This document shows, piece by piece, positions 35,362 through 44,325 of a DNA stretch of 64,000 bases. A program made the translations under genes and the position numbers. The notes beneath the pieces are model-generated. The model was given only the letters and a program-made list of their open reading frames with translations, had not been told where the DNA came from and did not search any database. The stretch is from Xenorhabdus cabanillasii (GTDB taxonomy: Bacteria; Pseudomonadota; Gammaproteobacteria; Enterobacterales; Enterobacteriaceae), in assembly GCF_003386665.1 (NCBI RefSeq), contig NZ_QTUB01000001.1, positions 1 to 64,000 on the forward strand, written 5' to 3'. How positions within the stretch are numbered: the first letter of the stretch is position 1; each line of letters opens with the position of its first letter.

Positions 35362-35420
35362 AGTGCGTCGGGCATGGCCCGTAGTTTTTATGTTAATAAG
35401 ATTTTCAGACTTTCAATGTA

Positions 35421-35869
35421 TCAGGAATTCTTTACTACACTTAAACAGTAAATTGCTGTGGTTAAAGCAATGATTTAACAGTTTAACGAAGAATATGAGC
35501 CACGAGCATCAGTTTTGCTCCGTTGGCAATAAATGGAATTCCTCTGATGACAATTGAAAAAATCACCCTGAACTACCCTGAGTCCAAAAGTGCGGATATC
35601 ACTCAAAAAAATATCGATCAACTTAAACAGCTTTTCCCGGAAGTATTTTCTGAAGGAAAAATCGATTTTGACGCCTTAAAAGCTGTGCTTGGTGAAGTCG
35701 TTGATGATTCAGATGAGCGCTATAACTTTACTTGGCGTGGTAAGGCCCGCGCGCGTCAAATTGCCCAGACTCCATCAACAGGCACACTGCGCCCTTGTAA
35801 AGAAGAAAGTGTAAATTGGGATACCACAGGGAACCTTTTTATTGAAGGTGATAACCTTGAAGTGCTTAA
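35421..35869 (+). repeat. Direct repeat A2 (mod promoter region and mod 5' end)
   Basis: Partner of 29195-29642, one indel apart. Provides identical upstream control sequence and N-terminus for mod copy 2. Confidence 0.9.
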
Positions 35870-37583
35870 AATATTACAGAAGTCTTACCATAAAAAGATA
35901 AAAATGATTTATATCGACCCGCCATATAATACTGGTATCGATTTTGTTTATAAAGATAATTATCATGATAATATAAGGAACTATTTAGAAGTAACTCGGC
36001 AAATGAATATCAATGGTCAATTGAATTCAACTAATAGAGAAACCTCTGGCAGGTATCACTCAAGCTGGCTGAATATGATATTTTCACGGCTGCTCGTTGC
36101 TAAAAACTTACTTCATCCAGAAGGAATGATCTATATATCTATAGATGATAATGAAGTCTTTAATTTAGTGAAAGTTTGTGAGGAAATATTTGGATACGAT
36201 GCTGTTAAAATAATTGTAGTTAAAATGAGTGAAGCTAGTGGCCTAAAAATGGCTAGTGTCAAAAAACTAGGGACTATTCCAAAATTAAAAGAATATATTA
36301 TTGCTATAAAACCGAGTGGTATCAATAATATTGAATTTACTCTAATAAAGAAACCTATGTGGGACTCGGAGTATAATATATACTTGGATAATTTTAGTAG
36401 GGAGAATAGAGACTTTTATGACTCTATAAAAGATTCGGAATATCTTAGTGATGAGCAGTTAAAAAAACTAGATGAAATTTTATCAGGCATAACTTTAAAG
36501 TCCTTGTCCGAAGTATATAAAGGACCAGTTTCCAAAAAGAATGAATGGCTTTTCAATAATAGCTGGAGAATATGTCAGTGCGTCAAATCTAGTAGTGTTT
36601 ACAAGCTAAGCGAAGAAAAGAAGAAAAACAAAAAAATAAGTGGTGTTTTTTCTGTTAAGTCAGCTCAGGGATTAGTATATCTTGTACGCGGAACATATCC
36701 AGAAACTAGTCGAGACCCTAGGCTACAATTAATATTTGCCTCTGATAACCTATTTGTTCATCCTGGTGATTTTTGGGCTCATATTAAAACAACAGGGCTT
36801 GATAATGAAGGTGGAGTTCCTTACAAAAATGGGAAAAAACCATTAAAACTAGTGACTGAACTGATTAGCTCTTTAAAGTGTCTTAATGATGGAGATATAG
36901 TTTTGGACTTCTTCGCTGGTTCAGCAACGACTGGTGAAGCGACAATGATAGCAAGTAAAAATAACAATATTAAATTAAATTACATATTAGTTCAATTACC
37001 AGAAAATTTAGAGGACACTTACAAATTAGCCAGTGCTGATATGAAAAAGCAAATAAAAGAGTCTATGGATTACTTAAATGATCTGGGTAAGCCTCTTAGC
37101 TTAACAGAACTGGGAAAACAAAGAATTAGAATGAGTATTGAAAAATACAAAACTGAATCTCAAGTAGATGGATTTAAAGTATTTAAGCTAGACGAAACTA
37201 ATATTCGTTCTTGGGATGTTAACTTCGATAATTTGGAGCCAGCACTTAAACTCGCATTAAAATCAATTAAAGATGATCGCTCGGTAGAAGATATTCTTTA
37301 TGAAATCCTGCTGAAATACGGTATTGAATTAACCACCCGTGTTGAAGAAGTCACCGTAGAGGGAAAGAAAATCTTTGTTGTTGGCACAGGGGCTTTAATC
37401 GTATGCCTGGACGATGATATTACCGAACAGGTGATTGAAGGTATCGCCAAACTGAAAGAAAAACTTAATCCAGAAAGCATGCAAGTCGTTTTTAAAGACC
37501 AGGGCTTTGCAGACTGTATCGTCAAAACCAATGCGATTCAGATCCTGAAGCAGTATGGTATTAACGATGTAAAGAGCATTTAA
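35547..37583 (+). CDS. mod: Type III DNA methyltransferase Mod, copy 2 (intact)
   Basis: A 678-residue adenine methyltransferase that also sets DNA specificity for its Res partner. Beta-class motif order: DPPY at 124-127, then the target-recognition region (about 140-440), then SAM-binding DFFAGSATT (454-462). ATG 35547 is preferred to the upstream TTG at 35523 because the conserved MTIEKITLNYPESKS begins there. The N- and C-terminal blocks are shared with copy 1. The centre is different and AT-richer, so this copy should recognise another sequence. The stop is 10 nt before the res ATG. Confidence 0.93.
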   Translation: MTIEKITLNYPESKSADITQKNIDQLKQLFPEVFSEGKIDFDALKAVLGEVVDDSDERYNFTWRGKARARQIAQTPSTGTLRPCKEESVNWDTTGNLFIEGDNLEVLKILQKSYHKKIKMIYIDPPYNTGIDFVYKDNYHDNIRNYLEVTRQMNINGQLNSTNRETSGRYHSSWLNMIFSRLLVAKNLLHPEGMIYISIDDNEVFNLVKVCEEIFGYDAVKIIVVKMSEASGLKMASVKKLGTIPKLKEYIIAIKPSGINNIEFTLIKKPMWDSEYNIYLDNFSRENRDFYDSIKDSEYLSDEQLKKLDEILSGITLKSLSEVYKGPVSKKNEWLFNNSWRICQCVKSSSVYKLSEEKKKNKKISGVFSVKSAQGLVYLVRGTYPETSRDPRLQLIFASDNLFVHPGDFWAHIKTTGLDNEGGVPYKNGKKPLKLVTELISSLKCLNDGDIVLDFFAGSATTGEATMIASKNNNIKLNYILVQLPENLEDTYKLASADMKKQIKESMDYLNDLGKPLSLTELGKQRIRMSIEKYKTESQVDGFKVFKLDETNIRSWDVNFDNLEPALKLALKSIKDDRSVEDILYEILLKYGIELTTRVEEVTVEGKKIFVVGTGALIVCLDDDITEQVIEGIAKLKEKLNPESMQVVFKDQGFADCIVKTNAIQILKQYGINDVKSI

Positions 37584-38092
37584 GGTGATGGTAATGAAGA
37601 TTCAATTTAGATCGGACTTATCACACCAAATGGAGGCGGTTGAAGCTGTTTTAGGTGTGTTTGCAGGACAGGAAACATTTCAATGTAATTTTACGGTAGC
37701 TGATAATATGTGGGCGAATCAGCAACTGGATATCTTTGGTAAAAATAATGAACTCGGTGTCGGAAATGCTCTTACCTTATCGCCTGATGAAATTTATGCC
37801 AACACGCGTAACGTCCAGTTAAAGAATGGCTTGCCACAGGTTGAAAACGCAAAGCAAGAACTGGCAAGTCTGGATTTCAGTGTTGAGATGGAAACGGGGA
37901 CAGGTAAAACTTATGTGTACCTGCGTTCTATCTTTGAACTGAATCAGCGTTATGGACTGACAAAGTTTATTATCGTGGTGCCGTCTATTGCGATTAAAGA
38001 AGGCGTCTATAAGTCACTGCAAATCACTGAGTCGCACTTCCGTGAGCAGTACAAAAACGTCCAGTATGACTATTTTGTCTATGACTCATCAA
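37194..38092 (+). repeat. Direct repeat B2 (mod 3' end and res 5' end)
   Basis: Partner of 34421-35318; carries the intact reading frame across the mod-res junction. Confidence 0.9.
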
Positions 38093-40767
38093 AGCGCGAA
38101 CAGGTGCGTAACTTTGCTACCAATGATTACACCCAAATCATGGTGATCAATATTGATGCGTTCAGTAAGTCATTCACCGATCCTACGAAAGAAACTACGG
38201 CGAATCTGATTCACCGTACAGATGACAGATTGAACGGGATGAAGCCGATTGAATTTATTCAGGCGACTCGTCCTGTCGTTATTATTGATGAACCACAGTC
38301 AGTTGTATCAACGGCAAACCGAAAAGACGCGATTGGCAGCTTAGCGCCGCTGTGTACATTCCGTTATTCGGCCACGTTGGAGGAAGCGCCGCACCTGCTA
38401 TATAAGCTCGATTCTATTGATGCCTATGAGCGCAAATTGGTTAAGCAAATTGAAGTTGCTTCGCTGGATGTTAAAGACGGGCATAACCAGGCCTACATCA
38501 AGCTAGTGAGTGTTGATAATAAGAAGTCCCCCATTTCTGCCAAAATTGAAATTGGCGCTCAAACGCGCACAGGCAAGCTGCAACCACGTAAGGTAATCAC
38601 TATCAAAGAGGGTCAGGTTAATGACTTATTCGAACTTTCGGGTGGGCGCAGTGTTTATGAAGGTTATATCGTTAACGATATTTATTGCGAAGAAGGTAAT
38701 GAATATATTGATTTTACCAGTCGCGATGAAATTGTGCGCCTTGGGCAAGCCATTGGCGAAGTGGATTCGGAGGCTTTTAAACGCATTCAAATAGCCAAAA
38801 CTATCGAAGAGCATCTGGAAAAAGAACTGAAGTTCTATCACAAGGTAACAACGGGTTATGACAAACTCGACCACTCGAAAATCCTAAGCCAGAAAGGTAT
38901 TAAAGTGCTGAGTCTGTTCTTTATCGATAAGGTTGCCAACTACCGCGGCTACTCTAAAGATGGCGTGCCTGTTCAGGGTAAGTTTGCCAGGTGGTTTGAA
39001 GAAGAGTTTGCCAGGCAGGTTAGCAAGCCCAAATATCGCGTGTTGTACCCGAAAATCTGGCACAGTGATGGCGATAAATACACTATTAACGAAATAGCGC
39101 TGCAAGAACTCACGCAAACAGTACACGATGGCTACTTTGCACAGGACAAGAAAAAAGATGCTTCTGGCAACCCTCAGCTCGTTGATTCGAAGCTTTCAGC
39201 TAAAGGCGAAGGGGGTAAAACCGCGGCGGATGAGTCGGCCTATAATCTGATCATGAAAGATAAAGAAAAGCTTCTGTCTATAGACGAGAAACTGCGTTTT
39301 ATCTTTTCACACTCAGCACTGAAAGAAGGCTGGGACAACCCGAATGTTTTCCAGATCTGTACGTTGAATGAATCCGGCTCGATCACTAAAAAACGACAGG
39401 AAGTCGGTCGTGGCCTGCGTTTAGCCGTTGATCAATCTGGTGAGCGCGTGCCTTACGGTTTTGAGGTAAATACCCTGACCGTTATGGCAAATGAATCTTA
39501 TGAACATTTTGTTTCTGAACTGCAAAAAGAGATTGAAGCAGAAGAAGGCATTAAATTTGGTGTGGTTGAGTCTCACCAATTTGCCAACATTGTTGTTTCT
39601 GGCGAACTGGATCAGAAGGCCTTCTTGGGAGCAAAGAAGTCAGAAGAGATCTTTCAGCATCTTCTGTCTCAAGGTTATATTGATGGCAAAGGCAAGATTC
39701 AGGATGTGCTGAAAATTGCCATCAATAACAATGAGGTGAGTCTGCCTTCCAGTATTGCTGAGTATACTGATGCCATCGTTGCCACATTGAAGAAGTTGGC
39801 AAAAGGCTTGAACGTGAAAAAACACGCAGAGAAGCGCTCTGTAGCCTTGTGTGAAGATACAAATGGTAAGCAAGTTGTACTTGGTGAAGACTTCATGGCC
39901 CTTTGGGGGCGTATTAAATACAAAACAACTTATCGTGTTAACTTTAATATCAACGAGCTGGTTGAAAACTGTATCAAGGAAATTAGAGCGAACGTGGTAG
40001 TAGCCAGTGCCAGGTTTCAGTACACCAAGGTTAAGGTTGCTGTCACTGAAGCTGAACTGGAAACTTACGATAAGAAAACCAGGATTCAGGATTACCGCAA
40101 TCGTAACTTCCGGTTGCCAGATATCGTGACTTATCTGACCGATCAGACCAATCTGACCCGCCAGACAATTATCGATATTCTGTTAGGTTTAGGCGATAAG
40201 CTGGAAGCCTTCAAAAACAATCCTCAGCGTTTTATCGAATTAGCGGGTGAAGTTATCCGTAAACAGATGCGTATTGCCATTGTAGATGGCATTAAATATC
40301 ACCGTATTGGTGACGAGGCATACTATGCCCAAGAGCTTTTCCAAGAAGAAGAGCTGACTGGTTACTTCAAAGATATGGTGAAAGCTGAAAAGTCGGTATA
40401 TGACTACATCATTTGTGATTCAGATACTGAGGTTAACTTCGCTGAAAAGCTGGAAAGTGCTGAAGAAGTGAAGATTTATTCCAAGTTGCCATCCTGGTTC
40501 AGGATTGGTACTCCGCTGGGCAGTTATAATCCTGACTGGGCGGTATTAATTGACAAAGATGATGGCGCGGGGGAGAAGCTTTACTTTGTGGTTGAAACGA
40601 AATCAAGCATATTCTCAGATGATCTGCGTGAGGCTGAAAAGGCCAAGATCAAATGTGGTGTTGAGCATTTCAATGCATTAAGCAAAGACAAAGATGGCAA
40701 AGAGGTGCCCAACGCTGCCAAGTTTGTTAAAGCCGATAACTTTGATACGTTCAGTACTAATTTTTGA
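37594..40767 (+). CDS. res: Type III restriction endonuclease subunit Res (intact)
   Basis: A 1057-residue ATP-dependent restriction subunit. An SF2 helicase core carries Walker A TGTGKT (101-106), motif II DEPQ (from Asp232), motif III YSAT and motif VI QEVGRGLRL. The C-terminal nuclease has the PD-(D/E)xK site, Asp981 in NPDW and ETK (1001-1003). The start at 37594 is chosen because AAGG lies 8 nt before it; GTG/ATG codons at 37585/37588 are alternatives. It forms a complex with Mod and cuts near unmethylated inversely oriented sites. Only Mod copy 2 is available to it. Confidence 0.94.
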   Translation: MKIQFRSDLSHQMEAVEAVLGVFAGQETFQCNFTVADNMWANQQLDIFGKNNELGVGNALTLSPDEIYANTRNVQLKNGLPQVENAKQELASLDFSVEMETGTGKTYVYLRSIFELNQRYGLTKFIIVVPSIAIKEGVYKSLQITESHFREQYKNVQYDYFVYDSSKREQVRNFATNDYTQIMVINIDAFSKSFTDPTKETTANLIHRTDDRLNGMKPIEFIQATRPVVIIDEPQSVVSTANRKDAIGSLAPLCTFRYSATLEEAPHLLYKLDSIDAYERKLVKQIEVASLDVKDGHNQAYIKLVSVDNKKSPISAKIEIGAQTRTGKLQPRKVITIKEGQVNDLFELSGGRSVYEGYIVNDIYCEEGNEYIDFTSRDEIVRLGQAIGEVDSEAFKRIQIAKTIEEHLEKELKFYHKVTTGYDKLDHSKILSQKGIKVLSLFFIDKVANYRGYSKDGVPVQGKFARWFEEEFARQVSKPKYRVLYPKIWHSDGDKYTINEIALQELTQTVHDGYFAQDKKKDASGNPQLVDSKLSAKGEGGKTAADESAYNLIMKDKEKLLSIDEKLRFIFSHSALKEGWDNPNVFQICTLNESGSITKKRQEVGRGLRLAVDQSGERVPYGFEVNTLTVMANESYEHFVSELQKEIEAEEGIKFGVVESHQFANIVVSGELDQKAFLGAKKSEEIFQHLLSQGYIDGKGKIQDVLKIAINNNEVSLPSSIAEYTDAIVATLKKLAKGLNVKKHAEKRSVALCEDTNGKQVVLGEDFMALWGRIKYKTTYRVNFNINELVENCIKEIRANVVVASARFQYTKVKVAVTEAELETYDKKTRIQDYRNRNFRLPDIVTYLTDQTNLTRQTIIDILLGLGDKLEAFKNNPQRFIELAGEVIRKQMRIAIVDGIKYHRIGDEAYYAQELFQEEELTGYFKDMVKAEKSVYDYIICDSDTEVNFAEKLESAEEVKIYSKLPSWFRIGTPLGSYNPDWAVLIDKDDGAGEKLYFVVETKSSIFSDDLREAEKAKIKCGVEHFNALSKDKDGKEVPNAAKFVKADNFDTFSTNF

Positions 40768-41006
40768 TCTTAATAATATCAAGGCACTAGCAATAGTGTC
40801 TTCAGGTTACTGACAAAGTACTGGTTTTTATCCGGCGCTTTGCTTTAGTGTGCCAGGCATGGTGCGTGCTTTAACGCTTGATTGGTTCACGAGGAAATTA
40901 TTGTGGCGCAGGTCAGTGCAAAGTGAGACAAGTTAGCCCTTGTTGCGTAAAGAATACCGGATTCGCACAATATAAGCATCATTGACCAGGAAGTGTTTAC
41001 CTATAT

Positions 41007-41757
41007 TCATCTGGTTTGAAAATCGTCTTTCTGCTCCAAATAATGCTCCTGAAAATAACGCTCTAAAAACTCAACCGTCACTCTGATACGGGCGGATATA
41101 GCCAAACGTGTCACATAAACTGCCCAGATATTCGCTGGCTGGTAATATTCAGGCAGAATATGAATCAAAGCGCCTGATTTAATATTTTCTCTGACATCCC
41201 AATACGAGCGCAAAGTAATACCATGACCATCCAGACACCATTGGTGAATAATTTCAACATGATTGGATGACATCGGCCCGGTGACTTTCACCGATTGAGT
41301 ACCGGTACTGTTTTGCAATTTCCAGATCCCGAACGGATGATCCCGCTCTTTGATCACCAGACAAGCGTGAGAAGGGAGTTCATTAATTGATTTCGGCATC
41401 GGGTTGCGGGCGAGGTAAGCCGGGGCAACAAATTTTCTGCCAAAACCGAAGCTGCTGGTAATTCTGATTTTCCCTTGAGGTTCTTGCCGAAGTTCGGAAA
41501 GTTCATCAAGCATCTGATTAACATCATTCAGGATATGTTGCGCCCATTCATATATCCGCTCACCATCTTCGGTAATTGATACCCGGCGTGTTGTTCTGTG
41601 TAACAGGCTGACATTCAATACATTCTCTAATATGGCGATACGTTTGCTGATAAAAGCAGGAGAAGCCCCGATTTCTTCCGCAACGGCGACAAAACTCGCT
41701 CTTTTAGCCACTAAAAGAAAGACGCGCAGATCCTGTAAAAAGGAAGATTATTCATAA
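41007..41757 (-). pseudogene. dmlR: dmlR-type LysR regulator with internal deletion
   Basis: Resembles E. coli DmlR, activator of D-malate dehydrogenase. FLQDLRVFLLVAKRASFVAVAEE is readable, but the ATG at about 41755 is out of frame with it by one base. Inside, FGFGRKFVAPA jumps in frame to YLARNPMPKSINELP, losing about 60 residues of the effector domain, then CLVIKERDHPFGIW continues to the end. GTG 41711 would give 234 residues lacking the first helix, versus about 307 normally. Divergent from a dmlA relic, as in E. coli. Likely non-functional. Confidence 0.8.
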
Positions 41758-41867
41758 ATTGTAAATTATGTTTCTACATTTTTTGTATTGAATACAAATT
41801 AGTCAATTATAAGATATCTGAAAAGTCAATTCCGTATCCTGATAAATGAGATATGTTTGATGAAAAA

Positions 41868-42237
41868 ATGTTTAAAATTGCTGCAATTCCGGGAGATGGA
41901 ATTGGTCATGAAGTGCTTCCCGAAGGCATTCGGGTATTGCAGGCTGTGGCTGAAAAATGGGATCTTCGTTTATCGTTTGGACATTTTGAATGGGCCAGTT
42001 GCGATTATTATCTTAAACACGGCTGATGATTGGTTTAATCAATTAACACAGCTTGATGCCATTTATTTTGGCGCTGTTGGCTGGCCTGAAACAGTGCCTG
42101 ATCATATTTCGCTTTGGGGTTCATTACTTAAATTTCGTCGTGATTTTCAGCAATATGTCAATTTGCGTCCTGTACGCCTTTTACCGGGAGTGCCCTGTCC
42201 ATTAGCGAACAAGAAACCGGAAGATATCGATTTTTAA
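41868..42237 (+). pseudogene. dmlA: dmlA relic (D-malate/tartrate dehydrogenase)
   Basis: [20 protein letters not shown] opens an isocitrate/isopropylmalate-dehydrogenase-family protein very close to E. coli DmlA. At CDYYLKHG an apparent 11-base loss shifts the frame (42021). It resumes as DDWFNQLTQLDAIYFGAVGWP and stops after KPEDIDF at 42237. About 240 C-terminal residues, including the metal-binding aspartates, are absent. Paired with the decayed dmlR, so D-malate use has been lost here. Confidence 0.85.
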
Positions 42238-42431
42238 CTTCTCAAAAGGCTTGCCTCGTTCAATATTGTTTTCTGGTGTACAGATAATTTCAAGGCTTAC
42301 CATCTATTACCCCATTTTTTAAGCTGAAAACCTAGTATCTTTCTGTTTCGAAAAGTTTTATATAGACCATAGCGCATTTTCCTTTGGCGAGAAAGATACC
42401 AACTGACTGCTTTTCTGAGAAATTGCATTTA

Positions 42432-43070
42432 TCAGGAAAATCTATCTGAAATTAATAAATTAACTGCCAATACTACAAATATTAAAGCAGTGATTTTATT
42501 TAAAATATTTTGTATTTCTGGTTTATGAGATATTACATCACTTAAATACCCTGATAAGTATGAAATAATGGAAAATACAATAAAAGTGATGATGGAAAAT
42601 ATCAAGCCAAGATATAATGACTGGAGTGAAACTGGGATAAAATTTGTATTTTGATTGGTGAACTGGGGCAGAAAAGCCAAAAAGAAAATGATAATCTTGG
42701 GATTTGATAAATTCATTATTATCCCTTTGCTGATGAGTTTCTTGGTATCGTGAAATTTGTCAGTACTTACTTGAATAAAAACAGGTTTAGCTTTGAAAGC
42801 ACCCCAAGCCAGATAAGTGAGATAAATTATGCCAAAAATCCGAATAACTTCAAATGCTACTGCATTTTCTCGTAATATTGCTGCAATGCCTAACGATACT
42901 AAAGAAATATGTATTGCCAAACCAATGCATAGACCAATGGTTATTAATATTCCAACTTTTCGCCCATTTATTGCCGATTGACTCAATATAAAAAGATTAT
43001 CAGGGCCTGGTAAAAAACATAAAAAAGTTGAAATACTGATAAATGTAATTAATGTTTCTATCGATGGCAT
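42432..43070 (-). CDS. LysE/RhtB-family amino-acid exporter
   Basis: A 212-residue inner-membrane protein with about six hydrophobic segments. Typical LysE/RhtB signatures are the N-terminal LPGPDNLFILSQSAINGRKVGI and GIIMNLSNPKIIIFFLAFLPQF. Exports amino acids, homoserine lactones or related metabolites; substrate unknown. It lies 80 nt downstream of a LysR gene on the same strand, which may control it. AT-rich, as are its neighbours. Confidence 0.85.
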   Translation of the reverse strand: MPSIETLITFISISTFLCFLPGPDNLFILSQSAINGRKVGILITIGLCIGLAIHISLVSLGIAAILRENAVAFEVIRIFGIIYLTYLAWGAFKAKPVFIQVSTDKFHDTKKLISKGIIMNLSNPKIIIFFLAFLPQFTNQNTNFIPVSLQSLYLGLIFSIITFIVFSIISYLSGYLSDVISHKPEIQNILNKITALIFVVLAVNLLISDRFS

Positions 43071-43150
43071 AATAATTACCGCTATTTTACTATTAATGAA
43101 TTGATATCATTATACTAATGAAAGTAAATGATATATAAAAGATGAAAAAT

Positions 43151-44086
43151 CTACTTACGGGTATGAATTAATTTCATACCATGTCTGATTGTCCTTTCAA
43201 GGTGAGCTTTGATTAGAGGAAAACAAATCTCTCGGAACCATTTATGCTCTGGATCCTGATGATATTTGGCATGCCATAGTAAGTAGTATTGCTGCGGCTG
43301 GATATCAATGGGTAAGTATCTTATTTTCAAATCATAATTTTGTGCAAAATCAGCAGCGATATGCAGTGGTATAGTGAGCATCGCATCTGTTTTTATCAGT
43401 AACTCAATGGCTGATTGGAAAAAAGGAACTGTAACCAAAATATTACGGTGGAGATCCATCATTGCTAATGTATGGTCAACGAAGCTATCTTTATCTCCGC
43501 CACCACTAATAAGAATATGCCGACTGTTAATATAGTCGTTAATGGTTAGCTCACTATCAGATTTAGGGTGATTATGTCTGAATACAACAACAAGTTGGTC
43601 TTCGGCCATTAACTTGCCATATAAATTATCAGGTATGGAGTCAGCAATAGTTGCCACTAAGTCAAGATCTTGCCCGGCAAGTTTATTCAGGTTGTTTTTA
43701 TACCACAATTTATATTCGATACTGACGTTAGGCGCTTCCTTTTCAATATGAAAAAAGATAGAAGGTAAGATGGCTTGGGCGACATAGTCGCTGGAGGCTA
43801 AGGTAAATTTCCTTTTACATTGATTTAGCTTTATTGATTCTGGTGCATATAGATTATCTAATTGCTGCATCAATATTGGAAGTTGTGCTTTTAATCTCTC
43901 TCCTTTCTTAGTAAGGATAAATTTATTTGCTTCTCTTATAATAATCTTGTCATGAAAATCTTCACGAAGCTGATTTAATGTTTTACTCATTGCAGACTGT
44001 GTAACATTTAATTGTTTTGCTGATTCAGTCAAATTAAGTGTTCTCAGTATTGATATTAGAGCAGGAAGTAATTTGTAATTATTCAA
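43151..44086 (-). CDS. LysR-family regulator, NodD/LeuO-like
   Basis: A 311-residue regulator. The N-terminal winged helix-turn-helix is LNLTESAKQLNVTQSAMSKTLNQL (about 17-40). The C-terminal effector domain reads LASSDYVAQAILP, then ISGGGDKDSFVD. It is divergent from the monooxygenase gene at 44326 across 239 bp, the usual layout of a LysR factor and its target. The LysE exporter follows on its own strand. Ligand unknown. Confidence 0.82.
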   Translation of the reverse strand: MNNYKLLPALISILRTLNLTESAKQLNVTQSAMSKTLNQLREDFHDKIIIREANKFILTKKGERLKAQLPILMQQLDNLYAPESIKLNQCKRKFTLASSDYVAQAILPSIFFHIEKEAPNVSIEYKLWYKNNLNKLAGQDLDLVATIADSIPDNLYGKLMAEDQLVVVFRHNHPKSDSELTINDYINSRHILISGGGDKDSFVDHTLAMMDLHRNILVTVPFFQSAIELLIKTDAMLTIPLHIAADFAQNYDLKIRYLPIDIQPQQYYLLWHAKYHQDPEHKWFREICFPLIKAHLERTIRHGMKLIHTRK

Positions 44087-44325
44087 AGTGTACTTTCCAT
44101 ATTAGAGGTTTTAATAATTATAAGCACTTTAAGTGATAATTAATTTTTTATCCATAATTTTTCAATACTGATTAATTAAAAGAAACCTTTTTAACAATCA
44201 CCTCTGTATCTAATCATGATACTCCTACTTCATAAATACAAATGGTTGTTCTAATGAATAAAAAATAATATATATCAGTAATGGGAGACTGATTTAATCA
44301 AAAGAGTACTTTTATAGGGGGTAAT

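Noticed and set aside
42297..42428. A 43-codon basic minus-strand frame next to the LysE gene
   Set aside because: Rich in Lys/Arg/Trp but too short, with no ribosome site and no recognisable family; noted only.
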